DNA from: DAIMZI01 sp036734025
GTDB lineage: Bacteria; Pseudomonadota; Alphaproteobacteria; Rhizobiales; Rhodomicrobiaceae
DNA: 35,049 nt
Assembly (NCBI GenBank): GCA_036734025.1
Contig: DAIMZI010000020.1
Span: forward strand, 1 to 35,049
Reading direction: 5' to 3'
A model generated the notes under the pieces. That model was not told the DNA's origin. It was given only the letters and a program-made list of their open reading frames with translations, and searched no databases. Below are positions 16,867 through 25,290 of the stretch, in pieces. Position numbers and translations under genes: made by a program. Within the stretch, counting starts at the first letter, position 1. Each line of letters starts with the position of its first letter.

Positions 16867-17297
16867 CGAATTAACCTTTCGCAACTCGTGTGCAGATTTT
16901 TCAAATCGGCGTCGTCGTCCCTGATAAGGCCCACGCCTGAACCACAAATCGGAATGCATTCAAATGAGGCATTCGCGTGACAGTGTGTCCATCGTGCCTG
17001 GCACTCAGCATGCGACTGCCGATCTTGCGCCAGTGGCGCCTGTTTTGGCTTTCGCCCCCCGGCTCGGACCTGTGCCGTGTCCTGCCGTCTTCGAATTAAC
17101 CCAATCAGGGCCTCAATGCCATGCAAAGTTTGCACCGCCTGGTGAGGGTCTGCCTGCTGGACTGGACGGTCGACCGCTTTTTTGCTTTTTTTATGACGAC
17201 ATGAAGTTTCACATGCGCGGCATGGTCTCGACCAATTCCTTGTGGGAAATGAACTCCGGCCAGCCTGAAGCCTGCATTTGTTGAAAGACGGCAATTG
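16867..17297. other. Divergent intergenic region, ialB-like / solute-binding protein gene
   Basis: There is no convincing gene in these 431 bp. It contains a 6+1+6 inverted repeat (GCGCCA G TGGCGC, 17027-17039). It also contains a 10-bp palindrome CGGTCGACCG (17167-17176) followed by two T-runs (17178-17183 and 17186-17192). The palindrome has too little loop for a normal terminator. The promoters of both flanking genes should lie here. Confidence 0.4.
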
Positions 17298-19133
17298 ATG
17301 AGCGCACCAATGGCGATGATGACCAGGACGCTGGGACTGATCGGGCTCCTGATGGCGGCAGGATTTGCGGCCATGCTATCGCCGGCACATGCGCAAGGCT
17401 CGCATGCCATTGCGATGCATGGCGAGCCGAAATATGCGGCGGACTTTGAAGCGTTCGATTATGCCAGCCCATCTGCGCCAACTGGCGGGCGGCTGACGCT
17501 TGGCGTGCTCGGTACCTTCGACAGCCTCAATCCGCTGATCGTGCGCGGCGTCGCGGCGCCGGGTGTGCGTACCTACGTCTATGAAAGCCTGATGGCGCGC
17601 GCGCTCGATGAGCCTTTCACGCTTTACGGCTTGCTGGCTCAGAGCATCGAGACGCCGTCAGATCGCAGCTGGGTGGCCTTCACGCTGCACCCGCAGGCGC
17701 GGTTCTCCGACGGGCAGCCGGTCACCGTCGAAGACGTGATCTTCTCTCATGCACTGCTGCGCGATCACGGCCGACCCAACCACCGATTTTATTATTCAAA
17801 GGTCGCCAGGGTCGAAAAAACCGGACCACGCACAGTCAGGTTCATCTTTGAGCAGGCCGGCGACCGCGAGATGCCGCTGATCATGGGGCTGATGCCGGTG
17901 CTTCCAGAACACGCGGTTTCAGCGCAGACCTTCGAGCAGACAAGCCTCGATGCGCCGATTGGCAGCGGGCCTTATGTGCTGGATCGGATCGATGCCGGAT
18001 CGCGGGTGGTCTACAAGCGCAATCCCGATTATTGGGGCCGGGATCTGCCGGTCAATCGCGGGCACTACAATTTCGACGAGGTCCGCTACGATTTCTTCCG
18101 CGATGGCAACGCCATGTTCGAGGCGTTCAAGAAAGGCGATGTGCGCTTCACCACCGAAAGCGACCCCGGCCGCTGGGCGCGCGCTTACGACTTTCCCGCT
18201 GCGCGCGAAGGAATGGTGAAGCTGGGCGAGTTTGAACTGGGTGTCCCCGCCGGCATGACCGGACTGGTTTTCAATACACGGCGCCCGCAATTTGCCGATC
18301 GGCGTGTGCGCGAGGCGCTGGGGTTGCTGTTTGATTTCGAATGGCTCAACGAAAACCTGTTTCACGGGCTTTACGAGCGCACACAGAGTTATTTTGCCCA
18401 GTCGGAGTTGTCCGCGCATGCCCGTCCGGCCGACGAGCGCGAGCGCGCTTTGCTCTCACCGTTCATGGATGACGTTCTGCCTGCGGTGATGGAGGGCACG
18501 CATACCCAGCCGCGCACGGATGGCTCGGGCCGCAACCGCCAGCAGGTGCGCGATGCGCTGCGTCTGCTTGCCGAGGCCGGCTATGAACTGCGCGACGGCG
18601 TGCTGTTCAACGCGCAGACCGGGGCAGCGTTCACCTTCGAGATCCTGGCGGCCACGCGCGATCAGGAGCGGCTGTTGCTCAGCTATGCCAGATCGCTTCA
18701 GCGCGCGGGCATTTCTGCCGAGCTTCGACTGGTCGATTCCGCACAATATCAGGCGCGCAAGACCAGCTTCGATTTCGACATGATCCAGAATTACTGGGGC
18801 GCGTCGCTGTCACCGGGCAATGAGCAAAGCTTTCGCTGGTCGCGCTCGGCCGCCGATACCGAGGGCTCATTCAATTTTCCCGGGCTCAAGAGCGAGGCGG
18901 CCGACGCCATGATCGCCGCCATGCTTGCGGCCGAGGACCGCGAAAGCTTCGTCTCGGCGGTGCGCGCGCTCGACCGGGTGCTGATCTCGGGCCATTATGT
19001 GGTGCCGCTGTTCCACCGCCCGAAACAATGGGCCGCGTTCTGGGAGCCGCTGCGCCATCCACAGACGACCCCGCTGAGCGGCGTGCATCTCGACACATGG
19101 TGGATGGAAGACGGCACGGAGCCGCCAAGCTGA
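17298..19133 (+). CDS. ABC transporter periplasmic substrate-binding protein (family 5, peptide/opine type)
   Basis: 611 residues from the ATG at 17298. A signal peptide ends near AHAQ (about 32-35). The mature protein begins HAIAMHGEPKYAADFEAFDYASP, characteristic of the YejA-like subgroup of SBP_bac_5. Family features include NPLIVRG near the ligand pocket, an IGSGPYVLDRID segment and a YKRNPDYWGRDLP segment. Such proteins capture oligopeptides or related solutes for an ABC importer. No permease or ATPase gene follows; instead the next gene is an acyl-CoA synthetase directly adjoining. The exact ligand cannot be inferred. An ATG at 17310 is an alternative start. Confidence 0.9.
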   Translation: MSAPMAMMTRTLGLIGLLMAAGFAAMLSPAHAQGSHAIAMHGEPKYAADFEAFDYASPSAPTGGRLTLGVLGTFDSLNPLIVRGVAAPGVRTYVYESLMARALDEPFTLYGLLAQSIETPSDRSWVAFTLHPQARFSDGQPVTVEDVIFSHALLRDHGRPNHRFYYSKVARVEKTGPRTVRFIFEQAGDREMPLIMGLMPVLPEHAVSAQTFEQTSLDAPIGSGPYVLDRIDAGSRVVYKRNPDYWGRDLPVNRGHYNFDEVRYDFFRDGNAMFEAFKKGDVRFTTESDPGRWARAYDFPAAREGMVKLGEFELGVPAGMTGLVFNTRRPQFADRRVREALGLLFDFEWLNENLFHGLYERTQSYFAQSELSAHARPADERERALLSPFMDDVLPAVMEGTHTQPRTDGSGRNRQQVRDALRLLAEAGYELRDGVLFNAQTGAAFTFEILAATRDQERLLLSYARSLQRAGISAELRLVDSAQYQARKTSFDFDMIQNYWGASLSPGNEQSFRWSRSAADTEGSFNFPGLKSEAADAMIAAMLAAEDRESFVSAVRALDRVLISGHYVVPLFHRPKQWAAFWEPLRHPQTTPLSGVHLDTWWMEDGTEPPS

Positions 19134-19150
19134 CCGACCGCGACGCCCCC

Positions 19151-20683
19151 TTGAGCATCAGTCCGGAAATTCCCCGAAAGCCGGTTCCGCCCGGCTTCAA
19201 TATGGCCGCCTATAGCCTGGCGCACGCCCGCACCAACCCCGACAAAACCGCCTTGATCGTGATCGCCGATGCCGGATCGCCGCCAGCCGAAGTCTGGAGC
19301 TTCGCGGCACTGGAAGATGCCATATTGCGGCTGGGTACGGGTCTGCGCTCCAGCGGTCTTGAGCCCGGCGCCAGGCTCATGATCCGCCTGGAGAATACCA
19401 GCGATTATGCCCTGTGCTTTTTCGCCGCCATCGCCGCCGGCCTCGTGGCGGTGCCGGTTTCTGATCAGCTCACCGGCGCGGAAGCCTCGCTGCTGCTCGC
19501 CGACAGCCGCGCCGAGGCGATAGCCCTAAGCCCCGATCTGCCCGTTAATGACATTCCCGCAGATGTCACGATCTTTCAGCCCCATGATCTGGTGCGAATG
19601 CGTGCATCCCGGCGCGGCGCCTTTGCGCCCACCAGCGCTGAAGACCCCGCCTTCCTGATCTACACGTCCGGTACGACAGCGCGGCCAAAGGGCGTGCTCC
19701 ATGCGCATCGCTCGGCATGGGGGCGCAGTCCCATGTATCAGGGCTGGTATGGCTTGAGCGCGCGGGACAGGATGCTGCACGCAGGCGGCTTCAACTGGAC
19801 CTACACGCTTGGCACGGGGCTGACCGACCCGTGGGCCTGCGGGGCAACGGCGATCATCTACACCGGCCAGAAGTCGCCCGAGATGTGGCCGCGGCTGATC
19901 GCCGATCACGGCGCGACGATCTTCGCCGCGGTCCCCAGCCTGTATCGCCAGATACTCAAATATGGCGATGTCGCGCCCGGTGCGTTGGGCGTGCTGCGCC
20001 ATGGTCTGAGCGCGGGCGAGACGCTGCCCGACACGCTGGCCTGGCAGTGGCGCGAGCGCAGCGGACGGCTGATCTATGAAGCGCTCGGCCAGAGCGAGAT
20101 ATCGACCTACATCTCGTCTTCGCCAGGCACGCCGCCCAAGCCCGGCCATGTCGGCCGGCCTCAGCCCGGACGGCGCGTCGCCATACTGCCTTATGAGGGC
20201 GGCACTGAGCCCGTGCCGCTGGGCGAACCCGGGCTGATCGCGGTGCATCGGTCCGATCCGGGGCTGATGCTGCATTACTGGGACCGCCCGGAAGAAGACG
20301 CCGCCATGCGCCGGGATGACTGGTTTCTCGGCGGGGATGCCGGCGTCATGGCCGAAGATGGCTATGTCGCCCACCTGGGCCGCGACAATGATCTGATGAA
20401 CGCGATGGGCTATCGTGTGTCACCAGCCGAGGTGGAGGCGGCGCTTTGCGCGCATCCGGGCGTCGCCGAGGCGGCTGTGGCCGAGATCGAGGCGCGGCCC
20501 GGCGTGCGCATCATCGCCGCCTTCATCGTGCGCACGCCTGGCGAGAACGTTGGCGCGGAGGCGCTTGAGGCGTTTGTCACCGAGCGGCTGGCGCGCTACA
20601 AGCGCCCGCGCGAATATATGTTTGTGGAGACTTTGCCGCGCACGGCGAATGGCAAGCTGCGCCGTTCGGCCCTCAAGACATAG
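19151..20683 (+). CDS. AMP-forming acyl-CoA synthetase (ANL superfamily)
   Basis: About 511 residues. The phosphate-binding loop is YTSGTTARPKGVLH. The GQSE motif and the hinge (GDAGVMAEDGYVAHLGRDND) follow, with the catalytic lysine in NGKLRRSALKT near the C-terminus. The protein activates a carboxylic acid to its acyl-CoA through an acyl-AMP; the acid is unknown, though relatives act on fatty, benzoic or related acids. The start is uncertain. The family-conserved PPGFNMAAYSLA needs a start before 19202. Options are TTG 19151 (used here), a CTG at 19130 that overlaps the previous stop and has GGAG 8 bp upstream, or ATG 19097 inside the previous gene. Translation is probably coupled to the solute-binding protein. 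Confidence 0.88.
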   Translation: MSISPEIPRKPVPPGFNMAAYSLAHARTNPDKTALIVIADAGSPPAEVWSFAALEDAILRLGTGLRSSGLEPGARLMIRLENTSDYALCFFAAIAAGLVAVPVSDQLTGAEASLLLADSRAEAIALSPDLPVNDIPADVTIFQPHDLVRMRASRRGAFAPTSAEDPAFLIYTSGTTARPKGVLHAHRSAWGRSPMYQGWYGLSARDRMLHAGGFNWTYTLGTGLTDPWACGATAIIYTGQKSPEMWPRLIADHGATIFAAVPSLYRQILKYGDVAPGALGVLRHGLSAGETLPDTLAWQWRERSGRLIYEALGQSEISTYISSSPGTPPKPGHVGRPQPGRRVAILPYEGGTEPVPLGEPGLIAVHRSDPGLMLHYWDRPEEDAAMRRDDWFLGGDAGVMAEDGYVAHLGRDNDLMNAMGYRVSPAEVEAALCAHPGVAEAAVAEIEARPGVRIIAAFIVRTPGENVGAEALEAFVTERLARYKRPREYMFVETLPRTANGKLRRSALKT

Positions 20684-20820
20684 CTTCAATAAAGCCTGGC
20701 CGATGAACCAATGAATTTGGATGGTCGCCAATCATATTCCTTGGGAAAAAAGTTGAAAAAGGCTGCGTTCATCGCGCAACAAGCTCATTGCCGGCGGCTA
20801 GCGCCATTTAAAGCTTGTGC

Positions 20821-22800
20821 TCAGGCCGCCGCGCCGGGCCGGTCCGCCAGCCGCACGATGTCGGCCATTATCGCGTTGAGCTGAAAATCCTTTGGTGTGT
20901 AGACCGCGGCGACACCCGCCGCCTTCAGGGCGCGCGCATCCTCATCGGGAATTATCCCGCCCACGATCACCGGCACATCGTCGATTCCGGCTGCGCGCAT
21001 CCGCTCGATGATATCGCGCACCAGCGGCATGTGGCTGCCCGACAGGATCGAGAGCCCGACAACATGAACGCTCTCCTCCAGCGCGGCATTGACGATCTGG
21101 GCAGGCGTCAGGCGGATGCCTTCATAAACCACCTCCATGCCACAGTCGCGCGCACGCACCGCGATCTGCTCGGCGCCGTTGGAGTGGCCATCGAGGCCGG
21201 GTTTGCCGACCAGCAGCTTCACCCGGCGGCCCAGCCGCTGCGAGACGTTTTCAACTTGCGTGCGGATCTGTCCGATATCGTGGGAGGAGGTGATCGTGGT
21301 CGCGCCAACGCCCGTCGGCGCGCGGTACTCACCGAAGACCTCGCGCAATGTCGCGCCCCATTCGCCAGTGGTGACGCCGGCGCGCGCGCAGGCTATTGAC
21401 GGCTCCATGATGTTGGCGCCCTGTGCGGCGGCGTCGCGAAGGCTGGCTATGGCGCGGCGCGCCGCCTCGGCGTCGCGCGCTTGGCGCCAGGCGTCGAGCC
21501 GCGCGATCTGCTCGCGCTCGACATGTTCAGCCACCGTGAGAATCGCGCCCTCTTCGCCCGCAGACAGCGGCGAGGCTTCGGTCTCGGTATATTTGTTGAC
21601 GCCAACCACGATCTGCTCGCCGCTCTCGATGCGCCGCAGCCGCGCGGTATTGGACTCGACCAGCTTCTGCTTCATGTAATCGAGGCCGGACACAGCGCCG
21701 CCCATCGCGTCGATCCGGGCCAGTTCCTCGCGTGCTTCGGTCTTGAGCGCCTCCACCATACGCTCGATTTCCGCCGAACCATCGAAGATGTCGCCGAATT
21801 CGAGCAGGTCGGTCTCATAGGCGACGATCTGCTGAAGCCGCAGCGACCATTGCTGATCCCACGGGCGTGGCAGGCCCAGCGCCTCGTTCCAGGCGGGAAG
21901 CTGGACAGCGCGGGCGCGCGCCTTTTTCGACAGGGTCACGGCCAGCATGGATAGCAGCATGCGGTAGACGTTGTTTTCCGGCTGCTGCTCGGTCAGGCCG
22001 AGGCTGTTCACCTGAACGCCATAGCGGAAGCGGCGCAGCTTCGGGTCGCTTACACCGTAGCGCTCGCGGCAGATCTCGTCCCACAGATCGACGAAGGCGC
22101 GCATCTTGCAGGTCTCGGTGATGAAGCGCGCGCTGGCATTGACGAAAAACGATATCCGCCCGACGACCTGGGGGAAATCAGCCGCATCCACTGCGCCGGA
22201 ATCGCGCACGGTGTCGAGCACCGCCTGCGCCGTGGCGAGGGCGAAGGCAAGCTCCTGCACCGGGGTCGCGCCGGCTTCCTGAAGGTGATATGAGCACACA
22301 TTGGTCGGGTTCCACTGGGGCACCTCGCGCCAGGTATAGACGATGACATCCTTGATCAGGCGCATCGACGGTGCCGGCGGAAAGACATAGGTCCCGCGCG
22401 ACAGATATTCCTTCATGATGTCGTTCTGCACCGTGCCGGTCAGGCTGGCGCGATCTGCGCCCTGCTCATCGGCCAGCGCGATGTAAAGCGCCAGCAGCCA
22501 CGGGGCGGTGGCGTTGATCGTCATGGAGGTATTCATGGTGTCGAGAGGGATGCCGTCGAACAGCGTGCGCATGTCGCCGAGATGGCTGATCGGCACGCCA
22601 ACCTTGCCGACCTCGCCCAGCGCCAGCGGATGATCGGAATCATAGCCTGTCTGGGTCGGCAGATCGAATGCCACCGATAGCCCCGTCTGCCCTTTAGCGA
22701 GATTGGTGCGGAACAATTCGTTCGATGACGTTGCCGTCGAGTGTCCGGCATAGGTGCGGAAGATCCACGGGCGCTCGCGCGCTTGCATCTCATCGGTCAT
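20821..22800 (-). CDS. ecm: Ethylmalonyl-CoA mutase (MeaA-type, B12-dependent)
   Basis: 659 residues from the ATG at 22800, with GGAG 6 bp upstream. The N-terminal TIM-barrel domain begins RPWIFRTYAGHSTA and includes VAFDLPTQTGYDSDHP and the FFVNASARFITE segment. The C-terminal B12 domain carries the D537-G-H539-S-N-G motif, with H539 as lower cobalt ligand, then LSILSGSH and VGGIIP. The single-chain length and MeaA-like sequence point to ethylmalonyl-CoA mutase, which converts ethylmalonyl-CoA to methylsuccinyl-CoA in the ethylmalonyl-CoA pathway for acetyl-CoA assimilation, rather than methylmalonyl-CoA mutase. No other pathway gene adjoins it here. Confidence 0.88.
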   Translation of the reverse strand: MTDEMQARERPWIFRTYAGHSTATSSNELFRTNLAKGQTGLSVAFDLPTQTGYDSDHPLALGEVGKVGVPISHLGDMRTLFDGIPLDTMNTSMTINATAPWLLALYIALADEQGADRASLTGTVQNDIMKEYLSRGTYVFPPAPSMRLIKDVIVYTWREVPQWNPTNVCSYHLQEAGATPVQELAFALATAQAVLDTVRDSGAVDAADFPQVVGRISFFVNASARFITETCKMRAFVDLWDEICRERYGVSDPKLRRFRYGVQVNSLGLTEQQPENNVYRMLLSMLAVTLSKKARARAVQLPAWNEALGLPRPWDQQWSLRLQQIVAYETDLLEFGDIFDGSAEIERMVEALKTEAREELARIDAMGGAVSGLDYMKQKLVESNTARLRRIESGEQIVVGVNKYTETEASPLSAGEEGAILTVAEHVEREQIARLDAWRQARDAEAARRAIASLRDAAAQGANIMEPSIACARAGVTTGEWGATLREVFGEYRAPTGVGATTITSSHDIGQIRTQVENVSQRLGRRVKLLVGKPGLDGHSNGAEQIAVRARDCGMEVVYEGIRLTPAQIVNAALEESVHVVGLSILSGSHMPLVRDIIERMRAAGIDDVPVIVGGIIPDEDARALKAAGVAAVYTPKDFQLNAIMADIVRLADRPGAAA

Positions 22801-22838
22801 GGGCAACTCCGGCAAATTCGAAACGCCCGGCGCGCGGG

Positions 22839-22869
22839 CCCGCGCGGGACTTGTCCGAACCCGCGCGGG
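22839..22869 (-). terminator. Strong GC hairpin after the GlsB-like gene
   Basis: The 10-mer CCCGCGCGGG, itself a palindrome, occurs at 22839-22848 and again at 22860-22869 with 11 bases between. The copies can pair as a 10-bp stem. It sits 6 bp past the small gene's stop and ahead of ecm on the same strand. No T-run follows, so it may attenuate rather than fully terminate. Confidence 0.5.
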
Positions 22870-22875
22870 AACAGT

Positions 22876-23133
22876 TTAGCGTCGAAGCAAGCCGAGGACG
22901 AGAAGAACAATGACTGCGCCGACCGAAGCCGCGATGATCGTGCCAAGCAGGCCCGGCGCGATGACGATATTGAATACCCCGAAAAGGTAGGTGCCGACGA
23001 ATGCGCCGATGACGCCGATGATGATGTTGCCGACGAGGCCCAGCCCGCCGCCGCGTACGATCATGCCGGCGAGGAAGCCGGCGATCAGCCCGACCACGAT
23101 CAAAATTATGAGTGCTTCAAGGGAAACCGGCAT
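22876..23133 (-). CDS. GlsB/YeaQ/YmgE-family small membrane protein
   Basis: 85 residues, almost entirely hydrophobic, with three predicted membrane helices (about 5-27, 33-52 and 58-82). Family glycines are conserved (VGLIAGFLAGMIVRGGG, GNIIIGVIGAFVGTYLFG). The family, also called transglycosylase-associated protein, is widespread and often stress-induced, with no proven enzymatic role. The start ATG has GGAG 6 bp upstream. It lies upstream of ecm on the same strand, but a strong hairpin separates them. Confidence 0.93.
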   Translation of the reverse strand: MPVSLEALIILIVVGLIAGFLAGMIVRGGGLGLVGNIIIGVIGAFVGTYLFGVFNIVIAPGLLGTIIAASVGAVIVLLVLGLLRR

Positions 23134-23326
23134 CTATCGCTCCAATCGTTATGGGTCCGTCTGGTCCGGCCCGTTTGTTGTCTGCGCTCCAGTGTGCGGC
23201 AGCCTAAACCAGTTTGCTGTGGTGCAAAATGAATTTTTGCAGTTGCGCTCAGGTGGCGACGCGCATCGCAGCGCATGCCATAATGCTGGTCGCTTGCGGC
23301 TGACCACCCCTTCGGAGGACGGATAT

Positions 23327-23668
23327 ATGCGGACATTTACTGCGTCCCTGACATTCATACTGACGCTCATTCTCGGCGCGTTCGCTTTTGCCGCCACGGC
23401 CATTCAGCAGCCAACGCTGATGCGTGAGTTCCTGAGTATGGCCCGCCATGTGCCGGAATATTTCAACGAGTTGGGCTTGTCGGATTCATATCTGGTGTGG
23501 GTCGATATCCTGCTGGGTGGCGACAAGCTGGTGTTCATCGGCTATCTGGTTGTCGCGCGTATCGTGGTAGGCGTGTCGGGCGCCTTGCTGGGCAGCCTGT
23601 TCGGTATCGGCGAGAGCGCGAGGCCCCGCTCGAAACGCGATGCAAGCGCCTTTGACGGATGGGACTGA
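23327..23668 (+). CDS. Small two-helix membrane protein of unknown function
   Basis: 113 residues from the ATG at 23327, which has GGAGG at 8 bp; the reading frame is open further upstream but has no ribosome site there. One hydrophobic segment lies at about 5-27 (SLTFILTLILGAFAFAATA) and a second at about 69-93 (KLVFIGYLVVARIVVGVSGALLG). The C-terminal tail is basic then acidic (RPRSKRD...FDGWD). I do not recognise the family. It is divergent from the GlsB-like gene and followed 40 bp later by another small membrane protein, so the two may be co-transcribed. Confidence 0.75.
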   Translation: MRTFTASLTFILTLILGAFAFAATAIQQPTLMREFLSMARHVPEYFNELGLSDSYLVWVDILLGGDKLVFIGYLVVARIVVGVSGALLGSLFGIGESARPRSKRDASAFDGWD

Positions 23669-23708
23669 GCGATGACGGCCCGGCACATGCGGGCTTGAGG
23701 ATGGGGAG

Positions 23709-23963
23709 ATGATCTGGGACCCGAAAAACAGGTATCAGCGCAGCCGTGTGCGAGCTCTGGTGGCGGCGCGCTGGCGCGCTCAGCGGCGGCTGGAGCAAAA
23801 AGACGGCGATGGTGGCGACAAGAAGGAAGCTGGCGGCGAAAAATCCGGCGCTCAGCCTGATAAAGAACCCAACGCGCGCGCACGAACTCTCGCCGATCTC
23901 GGCCTCGGGGTTATCGGACTGTTGCTCTTTTTGCTACTGATCGCCTTCATCGTGGCCATCTGA
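23709..23963 (+). CDS. Small tail-anchored membrane protein of unknown function
   Basis: 84 residues. The N-terminus is strongly basic (RYQRSRVRALVAARWRAQRR). A charged, low-complexity Lys/Gly/Glu-rich linker follows. One hydrophobic helix forms the C-terminus (LGLGVIGLLLFLLLIAFIVAI), giving a tail-anchored layout with the basic domain in the cytoplasm. The start has GAGG about 8 bp upstream. I recognise no family. The basic arm could contact nucleic acid or membrane phospholipid. Confidence 0.65.
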   Translation: MIWDPKNRYQRSRVRALVAARWRAQRRLEQKDGDGGDKKEAGGEKSGAQPDKEPNARARTLADLGLGVIGLLLFLLLIAFIVAI

Positions 23964-24060
23964 GAGGTTGGCGGGCCCGGTGGCAATATGCCCTGTGGCG
24001 CCACGCACGCAACTTGCCATCTAATGATCATGTTGCAAGTCCTGCTTCGGGGAGTGTGAA

Positions 24061-25290
24061 ATGCCAATGAGGCCGCTGAGCGACGAAGCCATGGGCGCCG
24101 AAGCCATGGGCGCCGACGTGCTGGTTGCCGGGGGCGGACCTGCCGGTCTGGCTGCGGCGCTCGCTCTGGCCCAGCACGGCTGCCGCGTGGTGTGCGCCGG
24201 CCCGCCTGTTCCGCCGGCCGGATCCGGCGACACGCGGACAACGGCGCTGCTGGCCCAGTCGGTCGATTTCCTTGATCAGATAGGCGTATGGCAGACGTGC
24301 CGGCAAGATGCTGCGCCGCTGTCGGTTTTGCGCATCATCGACGATACTGGCCGGCTGCTGCGCGCACCCGACATCAGCTTCAGATCGAGTGAACTGGGGT
24401 CAGAACCGTTCGGTTACAACATTCCCAACCGCACGCTCGTTGCCGCGCTCCATGGCGCAATCGAAGGCGCGGAAAATGTGCGCTACATGCCGACGGCGCG
24501 GATCGTGTCGGTGGAGTGCTGGCGCGATCAGGTCCGCTTCAAACTGGCCGAAGGCATGCAGCTTGCCGGGCGGCTAGGCGTCGGCGCGGACGGGCGCAAG
24601 TCCATCAGCCGCTCGGCCGCGGGCATAGAGGCGCGCGTGTGGGCCTATCCACAAACAGCAATCGCCTGCAATTTCGATCATGCCGAGCCGCATCACGACA
24701 CGTGCACCGAACTTCACCGTGCAGCCGGGCCGTTCACCGTCGTACCTCTGCCCGGCCGATCATCCAGCCTTGTCTGGGTGGAAACGCCACAACAGGCATC
24801 GCGTCTGATGCGGCTGAGCGATGAAGACTTCGCCGCGGCGATCGAGCAGCGTCTTTACTCGGCGCTCGGCCGGGTCACACGGGTGGGACCGCGCGGCAGC
24901 TTCCCGCTTTCCGGACTGATCGCGCGTCAAGGCGCGCGCAAGCGGGTGGCGCTGGTCGGCGAGGCCGCGCATGTCGTCCCACCGATCGGCGCGCAGGGGC
25001 TCAATCTGGGCTACCGCGATGTTGCCGATCTCGTGCAGGTGGTTGCGCGCGAATTGGCCCGAGGGGGTGATATTGGCGGCGAGCGGGTGATGAGCGCCTA
25101 TAATGATGCCCGCCGCGGCGATGTGCGCACCCGAACGCTTGCCGCTGATCTGCTCAACCGCACGCTTTATACGGAGTTTCCAGGCTTCCAACTCGCCCGG
25201 GGCGCCGGGCTGCATATGCTCAACGCGTTGGGACCTCTGCGCCGTCTGGTGATGCGCCAAGGGATCACACCGGGCCGGGCGGCGCGCTGA
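24061..25290 (+). CDS. FAD-dependent monooxygenase, UbiH/UbiF/COQ6 family
   Basis: 409 residues. The dinucleotide-binding GxGxxG is GGGPAGL near residues 24-30. The DTRTTALL segment, GADGRKS and the second FAD motif ALVGEAAHVVPPIGAQGLNLGYRD (given in two parts: ALVGEAAH and PPIGAQGLNLGYRD) mark the ubiquinone-hydroxylase family. It probably hydroxylates a polyprenyl phenol in ubiquinone biosynthesis; which ring position cannot be told from sequence. The start has GGGGAG at good spacing. The N-terminus contains a 15-bp tandem duplication encoding EAMGA twice, so a start at an internal ATG is also possible. The 3' end overlaps the convergent coiled-coil gene by 26 bp. Confidence 0.88.
   Translation: MPMRPLSDEAMGAEAMGADVLVAGGGPAGLAAALALAQHGCRVVCAGPPVPPAGSGDTRTTALLAQSVDFLDQIGVWQTCRQDAAPLSVLRIIDDTGRLLRAPDISFRSSELGSEPFGYNIPNRTLVAALHGAIEGAENVRYMPTARIVSVECWRDQVRFKLAEGMQLAGRLGVGADGRKSISRSAAGIEARVWAYPQTAIACNFDHAEPHHDTCTELHRAAGPFTVVPLPGRSSSLVWVETPQQASRLMRLSDEDFAAAIEQRLYSALGRVTRVGPRGSFPLSGLIARQGARKRVALVGEAAHVVPPIGAQGLNLGYRDVADLVQVVARELARGGDIGGERVMSAYNDARRGDVRTRTLAADLLNRTLYTEFPGFQLARGAGLHMLNALGPLRRLVMRQGITPGRAAR
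24085..24114 (+). repeat. 15-bp in-frame tandem duplication at the 5' end of the ubiH-like gene
   Basis: GAAGCCATGGGCGCC occurs twice head to tail (24085-24099 and 24100-24114). It encodes EAMGA-EAMGA just before the FAD-binding strand. It looks like slippage, and each copy adds an in-frame ATG. Confidence 0.85.

Noticed and set aside
17167..17192. 10-bp palindrome followed by T-runs, as a terminator
   Set aside because: A continuous palindrome leaves almost no loop-separated stem, and no plus-strand gene precedes it.
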